Source: Bacteroidales bacterium (GTDB taxonomy: Bacteria > Bacteroidota > Bacteroidia > Bacteroidales > VadinHA17). Taken from it: DNA of 7,368 nt. Of the stretch, positions 1-5,607 are shown one piece after another; the first letter of the stretch is position 1, and the number at the start of each line of letters is the position of its first letter. The notes under the pieces were generated by a model. The model had not been told where the DNA came from, did no database searches, and saw nothing but the letters and a program-made list of their open reading frames with translations. The DNA lies in assembly GCA_015486475.1 (NCBI GenBank), contig WFRO01000398.1, positions 1-7,368 on the forward strand, read 5' to 3'. Both the position numbers and the translations under genes were made by a program.

Positions 1-1160
1 CTATAGGCATACAACACCTTGGCGCCATGACGTATCACGCCGGCATGCTCCTGGTCAACACCGGGCAGATAGCCGGGCAGATCGACGAAGGTGACCAACG
101 GGATGTTGAACGCATCACAATAGCGGATGAAAGAGGCGGCCTTATCCGAGGAGTCCACATCCAGCACCCCGGCCATGTAAAGCGGCTGGTTGGCCACGAA
201 ACCGATGGTACGTCCTCCCATGCGACCGAAACCGATCACCAGGTTGCGCGCCCAGCCCTCCTGCACTTCAAAAAAGTCGGAATCATCCACCACCGCCCGG
301 ATCACATCCCTTACGTCGTATGGCAGCCGGGGATCTTCGGGGACGATATCCTCTATCTTGTAATCCCTTTTGGGGGGCTTCCGCTCGATCATCTGAGGCT
401 TCTCCTCATTATTCCAGGGAATAAATGAGAGCAGTTTGTGGATCTGAAGGAAACACTCTTTTTCGTTATGAGCGAAAAAATGGGCGTTGCCCGTAATATT
501 GGCATGCACACGTGCTCCCCCCAGCTCCTCCATGGAGATCTCCTCTCCCAGTACTGTTTTGATCACCTCGGGACCGGTGATGAACATTTTGGAGATATTA
601 TCCACGACAAAGACAAAGTCGGTCAGGGCAGGCGAGTAGACCGCGCCGCCGGCACAGGGCCCCAGGATCACCGAGATCTGGGGGATCACCCCGGAGGCGA
701 GTGTGTTGCGGAAAAAGATCTCACCGTAACCGGCCAGGGAGTTGACCCCCTCCTGGATGCGTGCTCCGCCCGAGTCATTGATACCGATCAGGGGCATGCG
801 CATCTTCAGGGCATGGTCCATGATCTTGGTGATCTTGCGGCTGTGCATAAGCCCCAGTGAGCCGCCGGCTACGGTGAAGTCCTGGGCAAAGACCGCCACC
901 GGCCGCCCGTGGATGGTGCCGGTGCCCACGATGACCCCATCGCCGTGCAGTACCTTCTTGTCCATGTCAAAATCGCGTGCCTCATGCTCGACGAAAAGGT
1001 CATACTCATTGAAAGAGTTCTTGTCCAGCAAGGCTACGATACGCTCACGGGCCGTCAGCTTGCCCATGGCCATCTGCTTCTGCACGGCTTTCTCATCGCC
1101 CCCGCGCAGCACCTCCTCACGCCGTTTTTTCAGTTCCTGGATCTTTCGTTTTAATCCCAT
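1..1160 (-). CDS. mmdA: Acyl-CoA carboxylase carboxyltransferase subunit (methylmalonyl-CoA decarboxylase alpha / propionyl-CoA carboxylase beta type), 3' end cut
   Basis: Cytoplasmic biotin-dependent carboxyltransferase that moves a carboxyl group between carboxybiotin and an acyl-CoA, expected to be propionyl-/methylmalonyl-CoA. I translated 386 codons from the ATG at 1160 to the left edge; the family is about 510-520 residues, so roughly the last quarter is missing. Visible family marks: N-terminal basic helix (residues 1-20), MGKLTARERI near 32-41, the first crotonase-type oxyanion region DSGGARIQEG at 129-138, GPCAGGAVYSPAL at 167-179, FITGPEVIK at 193-201, and at the start of the second domain FVDLPGYLPGVDQEHAG near 358-374. 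The residue usually used to tell propionyl- from acetyl-CoA enzymes lies beyond the edge, so substrate is inferred from overall resemblance. In Bacteroides this gene sits with an epimerase and biotin-carrier/membrane subunits; the upstream neighbour here is lptG instead. pccB is an equivalent name. Confidence 0.93.
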   Translation of the reverse strand, partial: MGLKRKIQELKKRREEVLRGGDEKAVQKQMAMGKLTARERIVALLDKNSFNEYDLFVEHEARDFDMDKKVLHGDGVIVGTGTIHGRPVAVFAQDFTVAGGSLGLMHSRKITKIMDHALKMRMPLIGINDSGGARIQEGVNSLAGYGEIFFRNTLASGVIPQISVILGPCAGGAVYSPALTDFVFVVDNISKMFITGPEVIKTVLGEEISMEELGGARVHANITGNAHFFAHNEKECFLQIHKLLSFIPWNNEEKPQMIERKPPKRDYKIEDIVPEDPRLPYDVRDVIRAVVDDSDFFEVQEGWARNLVIGFGRMGGRTIGFVANQPLYMAGVLDVDSSDKAASFIRYCDAFNIPLVTFVDLPGYLPGVDQEHAGVIRHGAKVLYAY

Positions 1161-1219
1161 GGTCGTTTTGATTTTTAGGTTGTATGGTAATGCAAGATTA
1201 CAAAATCCCCTGTGATCCT

Positions 1220-1227
1220 CAAAGATA
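1220..1227 (-). promoter_or_regulatory. Putative Bacteroidetes -7 promoter element for mmdA
   Basis: Read on the minus strand this is TATCTTTG, a full match to the Bacteroidetes -7 consensus TAnnTTTG. It would give a leader of about 55 bases before the ATG at 1160. No clear TTTG -33 element is present 19-21 bases upstream. The lptG stop lies upstream at 1293-1291, so this would let mmdA be transcribed separately from tgt-lptG. Confidence 0.5.
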
Positions 1228-1232
1228 ATATT

Positions 1233-1245
1233 CCGAAATGTTCGG
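1233..1245. other. Short inverted repeat CCGAA-ATG-TTCGG
   Basis: Five-base arms around a 3-base centre. It lies between the lptG stop and the putative mmdA -7 element, in what would be the promoter spacer. It could be a small operator or the remnant of an lptG terminator; there is no clear T-tract on the minus strand. Weak evidence. Confidence 0.3.
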
Positions 1246-1290
1246 CCGTGCCGATGTAGCGTATTTACCCTGAACGATTTACCGGAAAGG

Positions 1291-2376
1291 TCATTTGGGT
1301 GTCATGAAAAAGAGCACCGTGGCGATGACCGCAAAGATGATGTTCGGCAGCCAGGAGGCCAGCAGCGGGCTCATCGTACCCCCGATGGCGAACTGGCTGG
1401 AGAACTGCATGAAAAAGATGTAAGCAAAAGAGAGACCTATGCCAAAACCTATCTGCATACCGATGCCTCCTTTCATCTTCCGGGAGGAAAGCGCCAGACC
1501 CATGAGCGTCAGTATAAAAGCAGAGAAAGGAGTGGAAAAACGATCAAAATAAGCGATCTCATACTCTTCGATATTCTCGGCGCCCTGCAGCCTCTGCTGG
1601 ATGACAAATTCACGCAGCTCCCCCAGGTTCATGGTCTCGGTGACATTTTTGCGCTGTTCCAGATCTGCCGGCAAAAGATAAAAAGAGGTGTCCAGCCGGT
1701 AACCCTGTTGGATGGCCTCATGAAGACTGTCGGGGAGCGTGCGTATGTAATACTGCCGGGCGGTCCATTTTTTCTTGGCCGTATCCCATTTGACATAATC
1801 GGCCATAAGCTTGGAAAGCAACCTACCTTTGTTGTCGAAATGTTCCATCGAGAACTTGCGTCCCAGCTTGTTCATCTGCTGGTAATCCTTCATATATATA
1901 TAAATGTTGGGCCGCACCTGCCGGTGGATATCAAAATTGGTGAAATATTTTGCCTTGCGGCCCACATAGACCTCTTCAAATGTCAGCCGTCGCGCATTGG
2001 CATGCGGCAGGAAATAGTTAGAGATCACAAAAGATCCGGCAGCAATGACCGCCGCCCCGAACATATAAGGATACAACAACCGGTAAAAGCTGATGCCGTT
2101 GCTGATAATGGCTGTGATCTCCGAATTGTAGGCCATCTTGGAGGTGAAGAAGATCACACTGATGAAGACAAAAAGCGAACTGAAAAGGATCCCGAAATAA
2201 GGAATGAAGTTAAAATAGTAATCAAAGATGACCGCCTTCAGCGGAGCCTGGTGATCGATGAAGTTGTCCAGTTTCTCGCTCAGGTCGAACACCACGGCGA
2301 TCCCGAGGATCAGGATCAGGGAGAAGATGAACGTCCCCAGGAACTTCTTGATAATATACCGGTCAAGGATCCTCAT
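1291..2376 (-). CDS. lptG: LptF/LptG family permease (YjgP/YjgQ), lipopolysaccharide export
   Basis: A 361-residue inner-membrane protein of normal family length. In this family two permease subunits pair with the ATPase LptB to extract lipopolysaccharide from the inner membrane and push it onto the periplasmic LptC/LptA bridge. The start MRILDRYIIKKFLGTF is the typical family opening. Hydrophobic segments fall near residues 12-30, 57-78 and 98-120, then a long hydrophilic stretch (about 125-270) matching the periplasmic beta-jellyroll, then segments near 281-296, 307-325 and 339-357: the 3 + 3 layout of LptF/G. The conserved region RFSTPFSAFILTLMGLALS spans about 279-297. The start lies 5 bp after the tgt stop, so the two are almost certainly co-transcribed. 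Bacteroidetes often carry more than one such permease, so LptG rather than LptF is a reasonable but not certain assignment. Confidence 0.92.
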   Translation of the reverse strand: MRILDRYIIKKFLGTFIFSLILILGIAVVFDLSEKLDNFIDHQAPLKAVIFDYYFNFIPYFGILFSSLFVFISVIFFTSKMAYNSEITAIISNGISFYRLLYPYMFGAAVIAAGSFVISNYFLPHANARRLTFEEVYVGRKAKYFTNFDIHRQVRPNIYIYMKDYQQMNKLGRKFSMEHFDNKGRLLSKLMADYVKWDTAKKKWTARQYYIRTLPDSLHEAIQQGYRLDTSFYLLPADLEQRKNVTETMNLGELREFVIQQRLQGAENIEEYEIAYFDRFSTPFSAFILTLMGLALSSRKMKGGIGMQIGFGIGLSFAYIFFMQFSSQFAIGGTMSPLLASWLPNIIFAVIATVLFFMTPK

Positions 2377-2381
2377 CTGTT

Positions 2382-3512
2382 TTATAGTCTTTTCCCCAGT
2401 TTTTCGGTCATCTCCTCTTTCCAGGCAGCGAACTCCCCGGAGAGGATCTTAAGACGCGCCTCTTTTACCAACCAAAGATAGAAACTTAAATTGTGTATCG
2501 TAGCGATCTGTGCTCCCAGGATCTCTTTGGAGATGATCAGGTGACGCAGATAGGCTTTTGTATAATAGGTGCTGTACAGGGAGGGTCCCTGCGGATCAAG
2601 GGGTGACAGATCATCCGCCCATTTCCGGTTCTTTATGTTGATGATCCCCTCGTGGGTGAAGAGCATGCCGTTGCGGCCGTTGCGTGTGGGCATGACACAA
2701 TCGAACATGTCCACGCCGCGGGCGATGGATTCCAGGATGTTGACCGGTGTTCCCACGCCCATCAGATAACGGGGTTTTTCGCGGGGCAGCAGATCACACA
2801 CCAGCTCCGTCATCCGGTACATCTCCTCCACCGGCTCTCCCACCGACAGGCCTCCGATGGCATAGCCCTCAGCCGGCACCTCCCGGATGGTCCGGGCGGA
2901 GATCTCCCGCAGGTCGGGATACACACTCCCCTGGACGATGGGGAAAAAGACCTGGCGGTGCCCGTATTTCGGCTCCGTGGCCTGAAAATGCTCCCATCCC
3001 CGTTCCAGCCAGCGGTGGGTCAGCTCCATCGAGCGGCGGGCATAGGTATAATCACACGGATAAGGGGTGCACTCGTCCAGGGCCATCATGATATCGGAAC
3101 CGATCACCCGCTGGATCTCCACCACACTTTCGGGGGTGAAGAGATGTTTCGAGCCGTCGATGTGAGAGCTGAACATCGTCCCCTCCTCGGTGATCTTCCG
3201 CGTGTCGGTCAGGGAGAAAACCTGGTATCCTCCGCTGTCGGTGAGGATGGGACGGTCCCATCCCATGAAACGGTGCAGTCCTCCCGCCTTCTCCAGCACC
3301 TCCCGGCCCGGCCGCAGATACAGATGGTAGGTATTACCCAGGATGATCTGTGCCTTCACCTCCGTCTCCAACAGCTGCTGCGAGACCCCCTTGACACTTC
3401 CCGCCGTGCCTACCGGCATAAAGATCGGCGTCTCCACCTCTCCGTGATCCGTACGCACCACACCGGCACGTGCTTTCGTCACCTTGTCCTCACCCTCCAA
3501 CAGAAAAAACAT
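2382..3512 (-). CDS. tgt: Queuine/preQ1 tRNA-ribosyltransferase (tRNA-guanine transglycosylase)
   Basis: Cytoplasmic enzyme that swaps the wobble guanine 34 of GUN-anticodon tRNAs (Asp, Asn, His, Tyr) for preQ1 in queuosine synthesis. I start it at the ATG at 3512 (376 residues): the frame is open to an ATG at 3554, but those extra 14 codons run through the -7 promoter element into the heptamer repeat and have no family resemblance. Family marks in the 376-residue numbering: PIFMPVGTAGSVKG near 30-42, DSGGYQVFSL with the general acid/base Asp92, MALDECTPYP with Asp146, the VQGSVYPDLR segment near 194-203, GGLSVGEP near 220-227, and FDCVMPTRNGRNG with nucleophile Asp271. Odd point: where the zinc-binding CxCxxC normally sits (about 306-315) the sequence is DPQGPSLYST with no cysteine, while the histidine ligand in TIHNL (His340) remains; see findings. 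lptG follows in the same operon. Confidence 0.97.
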   Translation of the reverse strand: MFFLLEGEDKVTKARAGVVRTDHGEVETPIFMPVGTAGSVKGVSQQLLETEVKAQIILGNTYHLYLRPGREVLEKAGGLHRFMGWDRPILTDSGGYQVFSLTDTRKITEEGTMFSSHIDGSKHLFTPESVVEIQRVIGSDIMMALDECTPYPCDYTYARRSMELTHRWLERGWEHFQATEPKYGHRQVFFPIVQGSVYPDLREISARTIREVPAEGYAIGGLSVGEPVEEMYRMTELVCDLLPREKPRYLMGVGTPVNILESIARGVDMFDCVMPTRNGRNGMLFTHEGIINIKNRKWADDLSPLDPQGPSLYSTYYTKAYLRHLIISKEILGAQIATIHNLSFYLWLVKEARLKILSGEFAAWKEEMTEKLGKRL

Positions 3513-3528
3513 ATCGAACACTTTGCGG

Positions 3529-3536
3529 CAAAGATA
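3529..3536 (-). promoter_or_regulatory. Putative -7 promoter element for tgt-lptG
   Basis: On the minus strand this reads TATCTTTG, a perfect TAnnTTTG. It lies 16 bases before the ATG at 3512, giving a very short leader, and it helps decide against the longer start at 3554, which would lie upstream of it. The expected -33 position falls inside the heptamer repeat array and has no TTTG. Confidence 0.55.
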
Positions 3537-3540
3537 GTAA

Positions 3541-3645
3541 AGTTCAGAGTTCACAGTTCACAGTTCATAGTTCGTGGTTCGTGGTTTGTAGTTGGTAGTT
3601 CGTCGTTCATAACTTCGAGCTTCGACAATCGAGCTTCAAGCTTTC
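3541..3645. repeat. Degenerate 7-bp tandem repeat array, about 15 units
   Basis: From 3541 the sequence can be cut into consecutive 7-mers with no slippage: AGTTCAG, AGTTCAC, AGTTCAC, AGTTCAT, AGTTCGT, GGTTCGT, GGTTTGT, AGTTGGT, AGTTCGT, CGTTCAT, then AACTTCG, AGCTTCG, ACAATCG, AGCTTCA, AGCTTTC. Neighbouring units differ by one or two bases, so the motif drifts along the array. It fills most of the spacer between the divergent tgt and glycosyltransferase genes, and its edges touch both predicted promoters. The two reading frames that run through it are open only because a 7-bp repeat cycles through frames without stops; there is no sign that it codes. Confidence 0.9.
3611..3636 (-). repeat. 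Dispersed 26-bp element, copy 1 (minus orientation)
   Basis: The minus-strand reading of this segment begins AAGCTCGAT and contains AAGCTCGAAG 14 bases later. It matches 5431-5456 on the plus strand at 22 of 26 positions (my count). It is embedded in the last part of the heptamer array. Together the two copies form imperfect inverted repeats flanking the glycosyltransferase-sigma pair. Confidence 0.75.
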
Positions 3646-3646
3646 G

Positions 3647-3678
3647 TTTGTTTTCCCGGAAAATCTTTGATAAACTTG
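3647..3678 (+). promoter_or_regulatory. Putative promoter for the glycosyltransferase-sigma operon
   Basis: TTTG at 3647-3650 is followed after 20 bases by TAAACTTG at 3671-3678. This is the Bacteroidetes arrangement (TTTG, 19-21 bases, TAnnTTTG) with one mismatch in the -7 element. Transcription would start around 3683, a short leader before the ATG at 3696. An alternative -7 element, AATCTTTG at 3662-3669, also has one mismatch but no suitable -33. Confidence 0.45.
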
Positions 3679-3695
3679 CGGCCAAACTTACGGAG

Positions 3696-4823
3696 ATGAC
3701 AGAGACGGCTGTCCTGATAAAGATCCTGATGAGCTTTGCCGCAGCCATGCTGGCCGTGCAGATCTTCTATTACCTGTGGGTATACGGCGCCGTAGCCTTC
3801 GGTCATCCACCCCGTAAGAAGAAAAAAAACGACATCCCCGTATCTGTGATCATCTGTGCCCGCAACGAGGAGGAGAACCTGAAAAAATTCCTGCCGGAGA
3901 TCCTCACCCAGGATTATTCCGATTACGAGGTGGTGGTGGTCAACGATGCTTCCGACGACGGGACAGAGGACCTGCTGCAGGCGATGGCCGGAACATATCC
4001 CCGGCTGCGTTACACCACCATCAGCAAAGATGAGAATTTCAGTCATGCGAAAAAGCTGGCCGTTTTGGTAGGCATCAAGGCCGCGAAACACGAATGGCTG
4101 CTTTTCACCGATGCCGATTGCCGGCCGGCGTCGCCTCACTGGATCAGCCTGATGGTCCGTAACTTCACAACAAAAACCTCTATTGTGCTGGGCTATGGCA
4201 AGATCATGCCGGGAAAGGGCCTGCTGAACAATTTCGTGCGTTACGAAGCCTTTTTTATCGGTCTGCAGTACCTGGGCCTCGCCCTGCGTGGTATCCCCTA
4301 CATGGGCGTAGGTCGTAACCTCGCGTACCGCAAGCCCCTCTTTTACGAGATCAGCCGCCAGCCTTTTTTTAACAAGGTGGTTTCGGGGGATGACGACCTG
4401 CTGGTGAACCGCCTGGGCAACAAAAACAATACCCGTGTCGAGACCGACCCGCAGGCCCACACCCTCTCCCGACCTCCCTCTTCCCTGAAGGAGTGGTTCC
4501 GGATGAAAAAAAGGCACATCACCACCTCGAAATATTACACGACAGGGACTAAATGGCTGGTATCCCTCGAGATGGGATCGCGCATCCTTTTCCTGGCTAC
4601 GGTGCTCCTGCTTTTTTTAACGGGCCTGCCGCTGTGGCTCCCTGCTGCAGCCCTTTTGCTGCGATGGATCGTCATGATCATTGTCTTCGCATCTGCCGGA
4701 AAACGTTTGTCGGAAAAACAATTATTGCTATCTTCGCTGCTATATGACATGGTGATCCCATTTTTTTACGTGTCTATCTGGATATCCAATCTTTCCCGCA
4801 CAGCTGAAAGAAACTGGGCATGA
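3696..4823 (+). CDS. Membrane-anchored family 2 glycosyltransferase
   Basis: A 375-residue GT-A fold enzyme expected to transfer a sugar from a nucleotide-sugar on the cytoplasmic face of the inner membrane; acceptor and sugar cannot be read from sequence. An N-terminal membrane segment (about 9-31) is followed by a basic patch (RKKKKN, 40-45). The catalytic domain has VSVIICARNEEENL (49-62), NDASDDGT (83-90), FTDADCRP (137-144) containing the DxD-type metal/nucleotide-binding acids, GVGRNLAYRK (205-213), the acidic GDDDLL (231-236) in the usual acceptor/base region, and RMKKRH (269-274) in the place of the (Q/R)xxRW motif of processive family members. Hydrophobic segments follow near 293-310, 313-332 and 346-364. 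I start at the ATG at 3696: the frame stays open far upstream, but that part is antisense to tgt and crosses the repeat array. The stop overlaps the sigma-factor start. Polysaccharide or envelope glycolipid synthesis is inference. Confidence 0.9.
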   Translation: MTETAVLIKILMSFAAAMLAVQIFYYLWVYGAVAFGHPPRKKKKNDIPVSVIICARNEEENLKKFLPEILTQDYSDYEVVVVNDASDDGTEDLLQAMAGTYPRLRYTTISKDENFSHAKKLAVLVGIKAAKHEWLLFTDADCRPASPHWISLMVRNFTTKTSIVLGYGKIMPGKGLLNNFVRYEAFFIGLQYLGLALRGIPYMGVGRNLAYRKPLFYEISRQPFFNKVVSGDDDLLVNRLGNKNNTRVETDPQAHTLSRPPSSLKEWFRMKKRHITTSKYYTTGTKWLVSLEMGSRILFLATVLLLFLTGLPLWLPAAALLLRWIVMIIVFASAGKRLSEKQLLLSSLLYDMVIPFFYVSIWISNLSRTAERNWA

Positions 4824-5428
4824 AGAACAACAGTACAAACACGGGGCTGACAGACAATGCCCGGCAGGATATGGAACTTGTTGAGAAAGCCCTCCAGGGT
4901 GATCAGCAGGCCTATTCCAGATTGATGAGCCGTTACCGGGATGCGATCTATTACATCCTCCTGAAGATGGTCAACAACCCCACTGACGCCGAAGACCTCA
5001 CCATCGAAGCTTTCGGGAAGGCTTTCCGTAACCTTAACCAGTACACGCCGACCTTCGCCTTCAGCACCTGGCTTTTCAAGATCGCTACCAACAATTGCAT
5101 CGATTTTATCCGGAAGAGAAGAACCCTGACGATCTCCATCGACCAGGATTCAGCAGACAAGGACACGCTTTCCCCCACCATCCAGGAAGAATCGCCCGAC
5201 CCGGAGGAGCAGATGATCAAAAACCAGAAAGCCAAGCTGATGCGCGACGTGGTGAATCAGCTCAAGCCCCGCTACAAAGACCTGATCATCCTGCGCTATT
5301 TCAAGGAATACTCTTACGAGGAGATCGCCAACGAACTGGACCTCCCCCTGGGCACGGTCAAGGCCCAGCTCTTCCGCGCCAAAGAACTGCTCTACTCCAT
5401 CATGAAGAAAAAAGAGAGCAGACCGTGA
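4820..5428 (+). CDS. RNA polymerase sigma factor, sigma-70 family, ECF-like
   Basis: A 202-residue protein with the two-domain ECF layout. Region 2 lies around residues 30-101 (AYSRLMSRYRDAIYYI, then DAEDLTIEAFGKAFRNL and FSTWLFKIATNNCIDFIRKRR), which binds core polymerase and the -10-type element. An acidic linker (about 105-135) follows. Region 4 spans about 136-195, with the helix-turn-helix YSYEEIANELDLPLGTVKAQ (165-184) for -35-type recognition. Its ATG overlaps the glycosyltransferase stop as ATGA (4820-4823), so translation of the two is probably coupled. No anti-sigma factor, FecR or SusC/D gene follows; the next gene on this strand is rsmG after a 179-bp repeat-rich spacer. The linker is longer than in a minimal ECF factor. 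Which promoters it reads cannot be told from the window. Confidence 0.95.
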   Translation: MKNNSTNTGLTDNARQDMELVEKALQGDQQAYSRLMSRYRDAIYYILLKMVNNPTDAEDLTIEAFGKAFRNLNQYTPTFAFSTWLFKIATNNCIDFIRKRRTLTISIDQDSADKDTLSPTIQEESPDPEEQMIKNQKAKLMRDVVNQLKPRYKDLIILRYFKEYSYEEIANELDLPLGTVKAQLFRAKELLYSIMKKKESRP

Positions 5429-5430
5429 AG

Positions 5431-5456
5431 AAGCTCGATGGGCAAAGCTCGAAGCT
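5431..5456 (+). repeat. Dispersed 26-bp element, copy 2 (plus orientation)
   Basis: Begins two bases after the sigma-factor stop. It contains AAGCTCGA twice, 14 bases apart (5431 and 5445), and ends in the GAAGCTTC palindrome at 5451-5458. It matches the minus strand of 3611-3636 at 22 of 26 positions. The 14-base spacing is two heptamer periods, linking it to the array in the divergent spacer. Confidence 0.75.
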
Positions 5457-5460
5457 TCCC

Positions 5461-5504
5461 GTCCGACCGGACGGTCGTCCCCGTCCGAATGGACATTCGT
5501 CCGG
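5461..5504. repeat. Two tandem 22-bp units, each with a palindromic core
   Basis: Units 5461-5482 and 5483-5504 share GTCCGA, GGAC and TCGTCC in the same positions (16 of 22 identical). Each contains a 14-base palindromic core: CGACCG-GA-CGGTCG at 5464-5477 and CGAATG-GA-CATTCG at 5486-5499. The inner differences change both arms together, so pairing is kept. Further GTCCG/CGGAC arms follow (5499-5503 with 5506-5510). Possible roles are a 3'-end structure on the glycosyltransferase-sigma mRNA, paired protein-binding sites, or a REP-like element. No T-tract follows, so it is not a standard intrinsic terminator. Confidence 0.8.
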
Positions 5505-5528
5505 GCGGACGGGCGGGGATTGTTGAAG

Positions 5529-5546
5529 TTCGAAGGATTCGAAGGA
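5529..5546. repeat. Exact 9-bp tandem duplication
   Basis: TTCGAAGGA occurs twice head to tail (5529-5537 and 5538-5546) in the sigma-rsmG spacer. It uses the same TTCGA/GAAG vocabulary as the other spacer repeats in the window. Confidence 0.8.
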
Positions 5547-5565
5547 GGGGAGACAGTCAACTTTT

Positions 5566-5595
5566 AACTTTAGGCACTTCAAACTTTAGGCACTT
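5566..5595. repeat. 14-bp direct repeat just before rsmG
   Basis: AACTTTAGGCACTT occurs at 5566-5579 and again at 5582-5595, a period of 16 bases. The second copy ends 12 bases before the rsmG ATG. TAACTTTA at 5565-5572 is one base off the -7 consensus TAnnTTTG, so the repeat may overlap an rsmG promoter, though no -33 element is evident. Confidence 0.8.
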
Positions 5596-5607
5596 TTAAA
5601 GTACCCC

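Noticed and set aside
27..1215. Overlapping plus-strand frames opposite the carboxyltransferase
   Set aside because: All lie within the reverse complement of mmdA, whose motifs are unmistakable on the minus strand.
1708..2481. 257-codon plus-strand frame opposite lptG
   Set aside because: Shadow of a clear membrane-protein gene; charged peptide (Asp/Glu/Arg-rich) typical of the reverse complement of hydrophobic codons.
3513..3554. Longer tgt start at 3554
   Set aside because: Adds 14 residues encoded by the repeat and promoter element; the ATG at 3512 fits family length and lies downstream of TATCTTTG.
3541..3645. CRISPR array
   Set aside because: The units are 7 bp and contiguous; there are no 25-40 bp repeats separated by unique spacers and no cas genes.
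2652..3695. About 348 codons open upstream of and in frame with the glycosyltransferase
   Set aside because: Antisense to tgt, then through the heptamer repeat; the peptide has no family features and the glycosyltransferase domain begins cleanly at 3696.
3636..4517. 293-codon minus-strand frame opposite the glycosyltransferase
   Set aside because: Complete overlap with a well-supported gene; composition is that of an antisense shadow (His/Gln/Val-rich) with no domain.
5461..5510. Intrinsic terminator for the sigma gene
   Set aside because: GC-rich hairpins are present but no T-run follows on either strand.
3541..5607. Transposon or insertion sequence around the glycosyltransferase-sigma pair
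   Set aside because: No transposase, no target-site duplication that I can see, and the inverted repeats are imperfect and embedded in simple repeats; kept only as a finding to test.
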